64,000 nt of DNA from Siderastrea siderea (Eukaryota; Cnidaria; Anthozoa; Scleractinia; Rhizangiidae). Position 1 is the stretch's first letter; each line of letters starts with the position of its first letter. The stretch is taken from contig OZ034978.1 in NCBI GenBank assembly GCA_964030785.1, positions 11,219,953 to 11,283,952 of the forward strand. The letters run 5' to 3'. Under the pieces are notes generated by a model. That model had not been told where the DNA came from. It worked only from the letters and a program-made list of their open reading frames with translations, and did not search any database. Below are positions 1 to 11,206 of this stretch, piece after piece. The translations under genes were made by a program, and so were the position numbers.

Positions 1-321
1 GGCGCTTTCAAGTTAAGTAAAGGTCCATGCAAATGAAAATGACAAACGTTGGTTTATGGTGATGGATTTGTATGTTTGGTGAAAATCCGAGAAGGCGGCT
101 GTTTGACCAATTTTGCAATATGTCCGATGTCTGAAACGACAGTTGTCTTGCCAACCAAAAAAAGAATTCATCACTCGGCTGGAATTTTGTTTGCGAATTC
201 AACCAGCTGTCATCAATCCCAGAAGCTGGGAGAAGTGGCTTCATGTGTCCGTAGACTATTTGGGTATACAAAGGGTAAAAGGTTACCGTTGTTAAACAGT
301 TGATTTGTTATAATTTTGCAG

Positions 322-1214
322 TGTATGTCAACCATCGCCGAACTTTCGGTTTATCACCGTTTGACTTACATGAAACATTTACCAAGCTTGGGACTCCGGG
401 TGACGAGGGATTCGCCATTGACCGCGACAGACTTCTTTCTCTACTGCAGAACAAAGGTAGGAAGTAAACTGAATTAGCGTATTTCAGAATCTGTGATCGG
501 CAGCTGAGCAGAACATGACACATACTAGTTTCCCATTGTTTGTTGTTTTCTACTCAAATAAAGTGGAAAGACTGGCACCGGACCGGTGCGACTGTACTTC
601 AAATTTCAAATTTGTTGGCAGTAAGCAACACCAGAGAAAAAGATGAAACTTTTCTCTGGTGCTGCAGTTCTTTACGAGAAGAGAAACAAAGGGACTTCGT
701 GGACTGGACAAGGCTAAATCCTTCCCTTCCTTTTGTTTGCAACACACATGTAACTCTGTTAAAACCACTTGCAATAAGGAACAGGAAGTAGTTGATGTCT
801 CGCTGAGTCGTGTTTCAGTTGGTTGTTCTCGGTTCACAGGGAAAGATCGGTTGTCTGAGCAAATATTTGTATAAATAAGTGATGTAATTTATCTATTCAT
901 TCATGTATAAAAGGAAAATGCACCAATGTATTTCATTATCAGTCAAAAATCTTGCATTTTCACCTACTCATTAAATTTCTGTTTTGCTTCTCCCAGGTGA
1001 GCATATGACAGAAGCCCAGTTTGCTGAGTTCATGTCCACATTACTGGGTCTAGGAGAATTAGGCGGTAGCGCGGAGACTGGGACTTATAACGCATCCAAC
1101 GCCAGCGAGCTGTTAAGAGAGCATCTCCCGGAGAACATTACCGCTGACAACTTTGCGGCGCATGTCTTAAGTTTTGTAACGGAGGGGGAAAGTGCTAGTG
1201 CTAGCGTTAGTTAA
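322..1214 (+). CDS. CFAP251: CFAP251 (WDR66) copy A, last two exons (gene continues upstream of window)
   Basis: CFAP251 is a WD-repeat protein of motile cilia and a subunit of the calmodulin- and spoke-associated complex at the base of a radial spoke. Two terminal exons are visible: 322-456 and 997-1214, joined by a GT-AG intron (donor at 457, acceptor CAG ending at 996). They encode the EF-hand-like C-terminal region, with the conserved stretches YVNHR, FTKLG, GEHMTE and LREHLPENIT, ending at TAA 1212-1214. Exon 322-456 is phase-compatible with an upstream exon outside the window (1-321 is intron). Both exons are free of stops and splice defects, unlike copy B. The C-tail is a few residues shorter than in copies B and C. 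An inverted-repeat element lies in the 3' UTR and a poly(A) signal follows it. I cannot tell whether the upstream exons are intact. Family assignment rests on resemblance to the vertebrate WDR66 C-terminus. Confidence 0.8.
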
Positions 1215-1256
1215 AACTTTTTTCGAAACATTTTTTTTTTATGTAGGCGTTGACAC

Positions 1257-2590
1257 ATCCTCGGAGACCCAGTGGCAGCTAGTCGGGACAACGGGATTTT
1301 CATGGGCGAAAGTTTACAACAAGAGCGGGAGAGCCCCTGGGCACTTACTCTTACCGAACGACCTCCAGAAGCGTTTGAAATCCCGCCTTCTGATTGGCCA
1401 GAAAAACAATTTTCTGGCCGATCAACGAAGAGGAACAGCCGGGCGACTCTCATGTCTTCTTACACGAGGTTGTTTTCCTCATCGAACGCCGTAGTAGCGT
1501 GGCCCGTTCAACGGGAACATTTTTGAGGAGAGCTTCAGAAAGAATAAATAAGTAATAAATAAACGAAGTCGAGGAAGTCGCAAACTATAACGTGGCCGCA
1601 AGAAAACAAACACTCACAGGGAATTTTTCACGGCGGACTTATCGAAGGTATCGCAAATTTTTAGAGCTAGTGACTTCCCCTTTCTCAAGTGTTGCATGAG
1701 GCTAATAGCTACTCGAGTAAACGATGTTACTAATTATTTCTCCTTGTTCGTTGAACTACGTCTGAAACTTTCCACGGGAATCTCCGATGCACGGGCCACG
1801 CAACTATGTCGCTCGAGCGTGGGAACCACAGTTAACCAAAGCGTAATATGAGCGTTTGTATGGAACTGAAATTCGATCGAAAATAATCGGCGGTTTTCCG
1901 CTGAAAATGCATTAAAACGGAAATACAGTTTGAAAAACGTTACCTGCTATGTGTTTGCTACGTTTTTATTGCTTTTCCGAGCTTCTGGAGGCCGATCTAG
2001 GCGATTTTCTGCTTAACGGTCGATGTGACGTCATGTCACGTACTAGAGAGAACTAGTTCTCTCTAGTACGTGACATGACACGCTCGATCAACATAGTTGC
2101 GTGGCCCGTGCATCAGAGATGGAAAGTTTCAGACGAAGATCAACGAACAAGGAGAAATAATTAGTTACATTGGAGAGAGGGGAAGTCGCTAGCTCTAAAA
2201 ATTTGCGATACCTTCGATAAGTCCGCCGTGAAAAATTCCCTGTGAGTGTTTGTTTTCTTGCGGCCAAGTTATAGTTTGCGATTTCCTCGACTTCGTTTAT
2301 TTATTACTTATTTATTCTTTCTGAAGTTCTCCTCAAAAATGTTCCCGTTGAACGGGCCACGCTACTACGGCGTTCGATGAGGAAAACAACCTAGTGTAAG
2401 AAGACATGAGAGTCGCCCGGCTGTTCCTCTTCGCTGATTTTTTTTCTGGCCAATCAGAAGGCGGGATTTCAAACGCTTCTGGAACTCGTTCGGTAAGAGT
2501 AAGTGCCCAGGGGCTCTCCCGCTCTTGTTGTAAACTTTCGCCCATGAAAATCCCGTTGTCCCGACTAGCTGCCCCTGGGTCTCCGAGGAT
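1257..2590. mobile_element. 1.33 kb foldback DNA transposon (Mutator-like), non-autonomous
   Basis: Two long inverted arms (about 1257-1830 and 2080-2590) begin ATCCTCGGAGACC and end in its reverse complement, around a centre of roughly 250 bp. The element is flanked by an 11-bp direct repeat, GGCGTTGACAC, at 1246-1256 and 2591-2601. The paralogous CFAP251 copy B has one GGCGTTGACAC at the matching place (about 18,899-18,909), which is the empty site. A 9-11 bp target duplication with very long terminal inverted repeats fits the Mutator superfamily; the superfamily call is inference. No transposase is encoded; short ORFs in the arms are mirror images of one another. Confidence 0.85.
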
Positions 2591-2642
2591 GGCGTTGACA
2601 CGGTGAAGAGTCGAATTGTTTTCTATTTGTTTTATAGTAGCT

Positions 2643-2648
2643 AATAAA
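2643..2648 (+). terminator. Poly(A) signal of CFAP251 copy A
   Basis: AATAAA lies downstream of the stop and of the inserted foldback element. The matching position in copy C (25,220-25,225) also reads AATAAA; in copy B (around 18,950) it is destroyed. Confidence 0.5.
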
Positions 2649-2859
2649 GCGAAAAAAGTTTGTGGATTCTGGAAATCAAACGCAATTTCTCAGAATGTTA
2701 GAATGATCCGCACACTTGGGTTACAAAATCCAAGATACTAATAAAACAGTACGAGCTTTCCCTTCCCCGCCCTGACCCGTTGAGTAATACATTTGCGTCA
2801 GATATCCACTGCGCCAAAGAATTAATCCTTGGCTGTACATATGTAAAAATGTTCATCCT

Positions 2860-2955
2860 ACGAGTGTAAAAATAATATACCAGTAGAACCAGTTTATAAT
2901 AAACTTGTAAATATTTAATATCTTTTGAAATTAGGTTGTTGTTGTTGTTGTATCT
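2860..2955. repeat. (TTG)n tract shared by copies A and C
   Basis: A short TTG microsatellite (2936-2950) follows AT-rich DNA. The same arrangement is at about 25,435-25,452 in copy C, so it predates the duplication. It may be the microsatellite tail of an old LINE, but no coding remnant is visible. Confidence 0.4.
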
Positions 2956-3029
2956 GGGACAGGCGCTAATTTCTTGCAATAATACAAAACCATTGTGCTA
3001 GAATAATCTAGCTTTTGAGTCTGGGAATG

Positions 3030-3120
3030 GAATCTTAAGTTTGACTATTCAAATGAAAGCGATTGAGCAGTACTTTCCTGTGGTCCTGTTTATTATGCTG
3101 TACGAGGTGGTTCTACTAAC
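3030..3120 (-). repeat. Inverted copy of the ~110 bp dispersed repeat
   Basis: Read on the minus strand, this matches the repeat found on the plus strand at 35,690-35,890 and 55,290-55,620 (shared core AAAGTACTGCTCAATAGC then TTTCATTTGAATGG). It lies downstream of CFAP251 copy A; a more diverged version lies near 25,530-25,600. Confidence 0.55.
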
Positions 3121-3126
3121 TTTTGA

Positions 3127-3250
3127 GAATGTTTATAAATTCTTATAAATTCTTAAGTTATAAGGCAGTACGTTCCTGAGGAAATGTTAGAATGTTTATA
3201 AATTCTTATAAATTCTTAAGTTATAAGGCAGTACTTTCCTGAGGAACTAC
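3127..3250. repeat. Two-copy 63 bp tandem repeat
   Basis: Two nearly identical ~63 bp units start at 3127 and 3190, each with a doubled ATAAATTCTT motif followed by AAGTTATAAGGCAGTAC. Confidence 0.8.
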
Positions 3251-3488
3251 TTCTTTTCCTTTTAACGTTAGTTCTAAGTTTAAGGGTGTATAGATGATGT
3301 TCTTAATTGCGATCATTCAAATATTACAGTCCAGTTTCTTGTCAGATTTATGGGTACCCCGGAATTTAAAGGTGCTGCCCTTCTATAATCACGAAAACAA
3401 CGGCCCGGTGATTTGTACTTGAGTCATTAACTGCAATTTCATTTATACGGGCCAACAGTAAATATCATTGATGCGGATGGCGGCTAAG

Positions 3489-3988
3489 GGGCCGATTACA
3501 TGAGCCGGGCTGGCTCGGTAGAAGGGCTGGCTCTGTCTGCCGAGATGACTGTTCAGCCCGGTATTACATGAGGCGGGCCAGCCCACCTGCGGCTAAATTT
3601 AGAAGCTGTAGTGTGAAAAAATGGCTACATCGAAGAGCATGAATCAAGTGTATTTATTCTCGCTTATCCATTATTTTGGCGTGTCATTTTCAGTTTTACA
3701 TAGCTTTATGGTCTGATAAACCTTTATGTGTTATATAGAAAGAGAAACTATCGATCTTCTGGTGAGCCCTTTTGCTCTGAGGCGAAATTTAGTGACAAGA
3801 AAGTGTTGACCTGGCAATCGCGATTACATGGTAAATTTTCAGCCCGGCTAGCTGATCCCAGCTAGCTGGGCTCAGATTTTTCCATGTAATCGCAAAGTTA
3901 ATTTTTTGTGTGTTTCACAGACGTGCCGAGATCCCGGCAAACCGAGCCAGCCCGGTTAACTGGGCCAGCCCACCTCATGCAATTGGCC
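3489..3988. mobile_element. ~500 bp short inverted-repeat DNA element
   Basis: The ends are imperfect inverted repeats: GGGCCGATTACATGAG with a following GCCGGGCTGGC block, mirrored at 3930-3988. A 6-bp direct repeat GCTAAG flanks it at 3483-3488 and 3989-3994. Further GAGCC/GGCTC and AGCTAGC palindromes lie inside. No coding potential is seen. Confidence 0.65.
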
Positions 3989-4570
3989 GCTAAGTTATTA
4001 ATATTTCAGATTCAGCTGCTCTTTTACTGTGCAGATCATTTACATTTTGCATGAAAAGCAGAAGGTTTTCGGGGGGTAGGGGCATATCCATAAACCACAC
4101 ATCCGAATCATTTTACTTTTTTTCACTTAATCCCCGATCGATTATTATCTTTGTTATTATCTCGGTTATTTCACAAAATGTTTTGGAAATTATAAGAAAT
4201 TCCCAAAGAACTCGAAATGGAATCGGGAAAGGGAAAAAAACCTCGTCAACTTGAGAAGCGGAAACGCACATTCAGATTAAAGAAAATAGTGAAAAAATAA
4301 GGAAAAAGTAAATTTAAAAGCTGCTCTAAATAATTTCCGTGTTTTACTCCAATCACATGCAATGCCTGGCTTCACTTAATCTTCAAAGTGCAAAACCTGT
4401 AAGAAATTAGAAAGACGGCTGATCATATTCTTGTCCCCAGATCCCAGAACCACCTGTCCGGCTTAGCCAGGCACTTAAAAGTGCCTGTTTGTTATCGTTG
4501 ACTTTCACTGCGTCGCTATCGTCTCGCCGTTGGGAAGCTTCGAGGTAAGGCTTCACGTATTACTTGATTC

Positions 4571-5145
4571 ATGTGGAATATGGACTATGAAATGAATTGC
4601 ATGAGATACGGATGCCTATTTGTCGAAAGTAAATTAGAGTACGCTACGATGTTTCACCTTACCCAGGCCAATCCTGAGCCGGTTTGGATTTCGGCAAAGC
4701 ACGGGGACGCATTATCATCCAACATCGTTAAAGTCGGCCTTCAGGGGGGACTTCCAGTTTATCTCGGTCGATCTTCCTATGGTAGTAGACCTTGCAGTGT
4801 CACTGTCACAAGTGGCAATCAGTTTAAAAACTGGGCGCCATTAAATGATGCTCCAAATTCCAAAGTGGTGATATCCTGCGAGACACAGGCCACGAATTTG
4901 TTCGAGCCAAAACTGGCGATCCCGTTCCTCCTCATGCTGTTGTTGCTGGTGTAAGTCAACCCGAAGGATCTCTGTACCTTGGAAGGGTCGGAGGAAACAT
5001 GGCGTGTTCTATCAGCACCGAAGGCGGTAAAATAAAATCGTTTTGTTACATATCCCAGACTCGTGATCAGTTGGGATTATTTCTAAACTCTTGGTTGTTA
5101 TCTTTTGCTAGTGTAACTAGAACGCGAATACTGCTCTTAAATTAA
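4571..5145 (+). pseudogene. DM9-repeat gene copy A, 5'-truncated and frameshifted
   Basis: This is a decayed paralogue of the intact DM9 gene at 27,349-28,266. The reading frame from ATG 4571 resembles that gene from about its residue 93 onward (MRYGCLF; QANPEPVW; the first DM9 repeat with VYLGRSS). The N-terminal ~92 residues are missing. Near 4860-4870 a single-base frame change moves the second DM9 repeat (GDPVPPHAVV and SLYLGRVGG) into another frame, which stays open to a stop near 5145. Upstream DNA (about 4010-4300) also matches the 5' flank of the intact gene, so this was a segmental duplication rather than a retrocopy. Confidence 0.75.
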
Positions 5146-5183
5146 TGTAATAACAATGTAATAACAAGGTATGGTCTGAAATG

Positions 5184-6372
5184 TCCACCAATTTTTACTT
5201 CTTAAAGAGAAGAGTTCACGGTTTAGCGCATGCTCATGAATTTAAATGCTGTTTTTTTCGCCTGCGCACCGCTGTAGCAAGTACGCAAGCAATATTATTT
5301 CATAACATTGTTAAAGAACCAATCAGAAGCGAGTAGATTGCTCGGGTGTGAAATTTTCTTGGCAAAGTTTCGCCTTTAATGATTTTTCAGCTATCTGCAC
5401 ACGCCCCTGTCAGGCACTTGACCACAGGAGTAGCCCCGCAGCTCTTAACAACCTCTAATTTCATTGGACCTTGGTATCCCGCAGCTCTATTGTTTTCGGG
5501 GCTAGGGTCCATTGTTTTGTTGTTTGTTGTATTGTTTTGTCAGCAAATCAGAGAAGACCTTGTCAGAGCTGCGACATCGCCCGACCAAAGCGCGTGCAAA
5601 TAGGGGTAAATTCATCAACCGTGGAATAAAACCTTCGGGTCAACAATAAATTCAACGTTGGCAGTGTTGGTGCAATCCACTAATATTTCCTGCGAATTTA
5701 GTTCTCCGCTGTTCTACTTGGGCTTACTATAGTATGTCATCGCTGAGATACATGTGAGTGGGATTATTAACCGATATAATTACTAATTAATCGGAAAAAA
5801 GTAATTTGATTAATGCACATGCGCCGAGCTGTGAACCTGTCCCTTTAACTAGAATAGAAAACTTTGTTTCTATCCCCTTTTCAAAACAGACACCAAAAAA
5901 CTGACTCTTTAGATGCTATTAAAAACCCTCTCCATAGAACTGCTATCAATAAATTTCGTTTAGGAAATCACCAACTCCACATTGAAACTGGAAGACATAC
6001 TGTTCCTAAGACTCCTAAAAAGTTAAGAATCTGTACTTTGTGCCAGTCTAATGATGTTGAGAATGAATCTCATGTTCTGTTCTCTTGCGCACTTTATAAT
6101 AATTTCCGATCCAAATTTTTTGACGACGTTACTGGAAAATATAAATTCTTTAAAGACTTAAGTATTAATTCAAAAATTTTGTTCCTTTTTAATAGCATCG
6201 ATCCATTTATTTGTAGATCAGTTGCTGCTTTTGTTTTCGTTTGACTAATGAACTATAGATATCAAACATTATATCACAAATGAACTTGTATTAGAAATTT
6301 TATAATTAACTATAGTTATAAGGTTATGCCATGTATAGATGTGGAAATACCTTAACAAATTGTTGTTGTTGT
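5184..6372 (+). mobile_element. Insertion carrying the 3' end of a LINE (ORF2 C-terminus)
   Basis: At 5864-6244 an open frame encodes the C-terminal tail typical of LINE ORF2 proteins: a basic region with IETGRH, then a zinc-binding motif of CTLCQ followed by a His/Cys pair (ESHVLFSCALYNN). The element ends in a (TTG)n tract at about 6360-6372. Flanking DNA on both sides matches the 3' flank of the intact DM9 gene near 28,380-28,430, and TGAAATG occurs at 5177-5183 and 6373-6379 as a possible target duplication. I recognise nothing in 5184-5860; the insertion may be composite. Confidence 0.6.
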
Positions 6373-6379
6373 TGAAATG

Positions 6380-8305
6380 CATCAGTAATAGTCCTTGTAG
6401 CGAGAAAATACTTGACATAGTCGTCATTGCGATCAGAGGGTTTTTCCTGACGCGGGGTGGCTTAAAAGCCGTAATCACTTAGATTTTAGGTGTTAAAAAA
6501 ATTATTGTTTAATAATACTATTCATGTGCAGCGATCGAATGGCATATCTAACCTTTGTTGAATGACACAGTAAAACTCCCAAGTATATAGTTAGGCTCGG
6601 CCAAACAGAATCAACATTTCCTTTCAACAGTATTCAACACTGTTGAATTCGTCTTATTTAACTCGTTTTACCACCCTGGTGAAGGATGTCAAGTGATTCT
6701 GGAGACTTTTGAAGTATGCCTAGTTGAATGAGTTGAATGGTGTTAAAGTTCGACTGGTGTAAACATTTTTAAAACAATGTTGGGTGATGTTACATTCGTT
6801 TCACCGAGTCCTTAGAAAAACAGGATATGTCACGGGAGAGCCTGAATGAACACGCAAACAAGCCCTACGCTCTTCAGATCGTCACGGAACACTCGGGGGA
6901 GGAGTGTTGCGAATCCTTGAGTGTGCTGTAATCGATAAAAAAAAAAAAACAATGAGTTGTTTCATGCTGTCATGGGTGCTTCCATGAATTTATGACTAAG
7001 AAGTTCGTTTGTGCAGATATGCATGTAAACCTGTAGAGCACAGTTGTATCCCCTCTTTCCCCATCTACCCACCGACAACGGCCACTTCCCATGGTTTGAA
7101 CCAAGCAGGAGTGGCTCAGAACACTCAGCAGTCTGTCCAGTAAGAGTAGTCCTGGTAAGGACGATTTGACGTTTCGACAGCCTTCCCAATGACGGCCACC
7201 TCTCTTAAACGGCCAGTAAATTCTCTCTGATGGTGGTAGTTGTATAGTGGAGGGGTTCGAATGTACTTTGCTCCGGACAAGGTCATTCCGGCCACGGGTG
7301 ACAAGTACTTGAAAAAGGTTGCTGGGTTTAGGAAACCCTACCCCGTTTTAAGCAGGGACTGCGTCTTTACAGGCTGTAAACCACGGACGTCAACCGAAAT
7401 TCTTAGCTTGATTTTGCTTCTCTCCAAAGGATGGGAAACTCTTCAGTTTGGTATACGTTGCTTTGCCATTATTGACTTGATGGCGTCAAAATGCGGTGGA
7501 AAGGATTCAATGTCCGGTTGCAATACGTTCTTCGATTCACAAACGTCTGTGCGCAACGTTTGTATGAAGAAACGTGAAAATAAAGGCCAAAATTTTGAAG
7601 CCTTTGGCACCTTACTTTTCCCTGAAACCACAAAACATGTGCCGATTAAATTATGTGCCCATGACAAAATAGTGAAAATGAGGCAAATGAAACTAGCCTG
7701 CGTAGCGAGCGTAGTTAGACTGGGGTTAACGGGAGAGGAAAAATAGAGAAGGGGATGCTTGTTACACAGGCTAAATAAAACCGAAAACTGTACACCTTTT
7801 CGGCTAAATCGGCTATTTTAGCCGATTTAGTTCACTTAAGTTTAAAAAACGCATATGAGCGGATTTCGTGCGCTTACCTCTAAGAGGGGGTCTGGCCAGA
7901 ATAATGTTTTGTTACCAAGCTGGTGGGCGTGTAACTGGAAGGGGGGAATGTCCGCGGACGAGGAGGGGTGGGGGAGCTATCCGGCGGAATTAAGCGGTAT
8001 CTCATTGCCATGCGGTCTCGTTTGTTTCTTGATGTTTTGCATAAAGTAGTGGAAAGATTTCAGTTTACGAGGGGAAAGCGGTATCACTCGCCTGTTTGTG
8101 CTGTAGTGGGAAAAACTGTTTCTAGTAGAAGTAGCTTAACAACCACTAACAGTTTACAAAATACAAGCATACATGTTTAATTTTCATATAAATTTAATAT
8201 AAACTTAATACCTTCTTCGTTTTTCTCTTGTTACGATCGATGAACAAATGGTTGGAAATATGTGTTAAGTAAATATTAATTATCTGTACAAACATCAAGT
8301 TACTC
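6380..8305. other. Intergenic, no supported gene
   Basis: The block contains a poly(A) run near 6940 and a TAGCCTGCG motif near 7697 that resembles the termini of the 39.4 kb and 47.2 kb elements but has no visible partner. A 168-codon open frame at 7240-7746 shows no family resemblance and ends in that repeat, so I do not call it a gene. Confidence 0.5.
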
Positions 8306-8420
8306 TCATCTTTTTGTCCTTTGTGATTCACAGTCTATTCGTGGCTGTCTTTCACGCTGAACGTTTCTTTCACTCCAGCGCGAATAGACTACCAAACACA
8401 AAGGACAACTGAAAAGATGA
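8306..8420. mobile_element. Palindromic MITE, ~115 bp
   Basis: The arms TCATCTTTTTGTCCTTT and its near reverse complement enclose an inner inverted pair GTCTATTCG/CGAATAGAC. It lies immediately upstream of the first recognisable piece of CFAP251 copy B. Confidence 0.7.
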
Positions 8421-9171
8421 AAAACCTCTGTGAGCAGGGTACCTTGGGATAGTATCCAACTGAACAAGAGGTAGGTCTTTACTTATTGGAGCCAGGCATT
8501 AATTCTTAGATTATAGTTTTGTCTACGATGTAAACTCTATATTCTCTATTTGAGGGGCTCGGTGTATAACCAGCTTATTACAACTGACCTTTTACGCTAC
8601 GATTTGAGGATTTTTTAGAACAAAATTAGGCTAACCAGTCTGAGATGTCAACCGTTTCCTCGCCCTACTGGCCAACCCCGCAAGGAGACGGCCGAGGCTC
8701 AACCAGAAAAAATGAGTTCTGCAATGTTTTTCCACTGAAATCAAGGTTGTATGTAAAAACATCAAAAAAGAAAAAGGAAAAAGAAAAATAAACAAACAAG
8801 AAAAACAAAAAAGAAAAATAATCACCTTAACCAGTCAAATTTAAACTAGATAGATTCTGATAGATTGTTAAGAGTCATTTACACGTTAGGCTAGTAATGC
8901 ACATAGCCCAGTTGTCAAACTCTGCTCCACTCATTGGCCCTGGGCGGCTCCTCTTTCCCTGTTTGCTATCGCTTCTCTACTACAAAGATGCTAATAGTTT
9001 TACTTACTTTCTTCTTTCTTCAGATCGATGACATGATCAACGAAGTGAAATTCAGTAGTTATGTTGCAACTGGAAAATACGTCACTGAGATCGATTTGGG
9101 TGAATTTATAAAGCGCAGGTGTTGAACCGCTACTTCTGAAGTATTTTGAAGTTGTTTTGTCTTTTCATGAG

Positions 9172-10540
9172 TAATGTGATGTGCCGCGTAGCACTCTGTA
9201 ATGAAACACGAAAGCCCAATGGGCATCTTAACCGGCCGTTCTGACCCTCCCCACCCCTAGGTTTCACAAATGTTACTGGATGACGAAATGTTTAAACTTT
9301 GATGACTCAGCTTATCTTTCTTATCGCTTTTATTTATGCTGAAAAACGCAAATTCACTCAAACGTTGAATGTCGGTATAAATTTGCCCACAACTGAGGAT
9401 GCTTACAAAGGGATGACGAAATATTTACTGTTGTGCCTAGACCGTGAATACAAACAGTGAACATAGCAGTAGAATCAAAATATAACTCTTGATAACGCGA
9501 GCTCGAGCAGATCGTCAGAGTCTGGGGCACATTAAGGCATATCTCATGACGTGATGTTTAAATCCGGTCTACTAACCCGGGAATCCCCATGCAAAGTAAA
9601 CAAGTTGACGCGGAAAGGCTACGTACTTACTTACAAATTTACCTCAAACCCAAAGTTATTTTCTAACTTAAAGACTCGTAACAGCTACCTTATTAATTGA
9701 ACTCCTTGCCTTCGTCTTGATACAATTAAAATCAACTTCTCGCCTCAAATAAACATTCATCTCTCTCCCTTCTCAAGAACTATGATGTATCGATGGTGGC
9801 ATCCACTAATTGCATCATCATGCTAGTGCCGATTCCTTCTCTTCTTAAGCCACTGTTCCTTACCGTGCTAACAAGCTGCAAACACAGTTGTCGTTTCTCT
9901 CCTCTGCGAAATACAGGTTACCCAATGAGGAAACTTACAATCCACTTCGGAAACCGTTCCCCCATAAAACGCCAAGGGAAACTGCCTCTCACGCAGCACA
10001 ATGTTACACCGCTGCTATACAAAACGCAACTTTCAAAGCAAATCACATTCACAGAAGCGTTATATGCTCCTCCCATTCACAAATCCTTCTACTCCCACAT
10101 TTTTACATCCCTTAAAATGTCAATGCCCATAACAAAACTCCTGCGCTAAAAAAATTTTCACCACAACCACTAACTAGATCAGACGACACAGCCAATTTCG
10201 CATCAGTTTCGTCTCAGTTGCGCATACGTTATACAAGACAAATACTGAAACCCCATACTTAACAACCCTTCGCCGTTCATATTTTAAATTAAAAGACAAG
10301 AACACACGAAGGTAACAATCAGCAGACTAATATGCGCATGCGTCTTATATAAGACAGTACTGCTCTTGAGTACCCGTACCACAAGCTTTACAGCACTCTG
10401 TTCGTATCTTAAGTCAAAAGACGCAAAAAAACAAAAAACAAAAAACAAAAAAAAACACAAAAAAAATGGAGCCATTTATAAACCGGCGGTCGCCATATGG
10501 CGACGGCCGGTTAATTAGTAAAACGCGGCACATCACATTA
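9172..10540. mobile_element. TIR DNA element in copy B intron, 1.37 kb
   Basis: Termini are perfect 17-bp inverted repeats, TAATGTGATGTGCCGCG at 9172-9188 and its complement at 10,524-10,540, followed by a second inverted block (TTAACCGGCCGT). A TA duplication is possible. No recognisable transposase; open frames at 9793-10149 have no family resemblance. Confidence 0.75.
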
Positions 10541-10608
10541 CGTACGATACACAGCTTCCCATTGCCACGACTTTAAGATCTTAAATTTCCACGACATGCT
10601 CCCAGCTC

Positions 10609-10700
10609 GGCCTTGTAGCTCGGTTGGTAGAGCGACGGTGATCTAATTTGGAGGTCGTGGGTTCAAGTCCCTCCGGGATCAAAGAAAAGATTTGATCCTG
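10609..10700 (+). mobile_element. tRNA-derived SINE head
   Basis: An A-box-like TAGCTCGGTTGG (10,616-10,627) and a B-box-like GGGTTCAAGTCCC (10,659-10,671) are correctly spaced for an internal RNA polymerase III promoter. The flanks do not form a tRNA acceptor stem, so this is a SINE rather than a tRNA gene. A poly(G) run follows at about 10,740. Confidence 0.6.
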
Positions 10701-11009
10701 GTTCTCATTTCTAATTTCTTCTTTCAGGCCTATGGCCAGGGGGGGGGGGGTTATGTAGGGCAGTATTGCTCACTTCTAGCCCTCATACATACACTTTCCA
10801 GGTTTACTTTTTTTTGTCTTTTCATGAGTCTAATGAAATTGGAATGGATGTCATAAAAATTTCTGTAAACCAAGGACAGTAACCATTAGGTTAGTTTAGG
10901 TGATCAAATTGGCTACTAAAAGAACTGAAAAAAAGAAGTCATTTTGCTTCATCTCAGTTTTTTTTTGGGGGGGGGGGGGTCAAAAGGCTCTTTCAAGTTG
11001 TTGAAGGTC

Positions 11010-11206
11010 TGTTGCCGAGTCCAACTATTAAACTACGAAAGGTCCAAATGTAACTACAAAAGTCCAAGTTTAACTACGAAATGTGCAAATTGTTCGTCAA
11101 AACACGTTGTTCCGAAAGTCACGAGTTTTCAATGGTAAGCAAGCCTTCTCTCAAGGTAACCTAGCTTTTTAGCTCGTTTCCAGCTTATCGCGGCAACTCC
11201 GCGACA
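11010..11206 (-). repeat. 3' LTR of the BEL/Pao element
   Basis: 197 bp, TG...CA ended when read on the minus strand. It is preceded on that strand by a short purine-rich run ending TGGGGAG, a plausible polypurine tract. The integrase reading frame runs about 78 nt into it. Confidence 0.93.

Larger units (their letters stand above)
9155..10829. repeat. 18-bp direct repeats bounding a 1.64 kb insert
   Basis: TTTTGTCTTTTCATGAGT occurs at 9155-9172 and 10,812-10,829. The matching intron of copy C (about 23,555-23,575) has only one related stretch. The DNA between them, including the TIR element and a tRNA-like sequence, is therefore an insertion in copy B. Confidence 0.7.

Noticed and set aside
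1192..1526. Open frames of 80-100 codons in the foldback arms (and mirror images at 2333-2606)
   Set aside because: They are in inverted-repeat arms of a non-autonomous element and match only each other.
7240..7746. 168-codon open frame
   Set aside because: No domain, no related copy in the window, and the C-terminal part lies in a TAGCCTGCG-type repeat end.
9115..9116. GC splice donor of copy B as proof of inactivation
   Set aside because: GC-AG introns can be spliced; the nonsense codon and frame loss are the real evidence.
9793..10149. 118-codon open frame inside the TIR element
   Set aside because: No similarity to a transposase or any domain I know; it overlaps another open frame of similar length.
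10611..10680. Functional tRNA gene
   Set aside because: A- and B-box-like sequences are present, but the ends do not pair into an acceptor stem, so a SINE head is the better reading.
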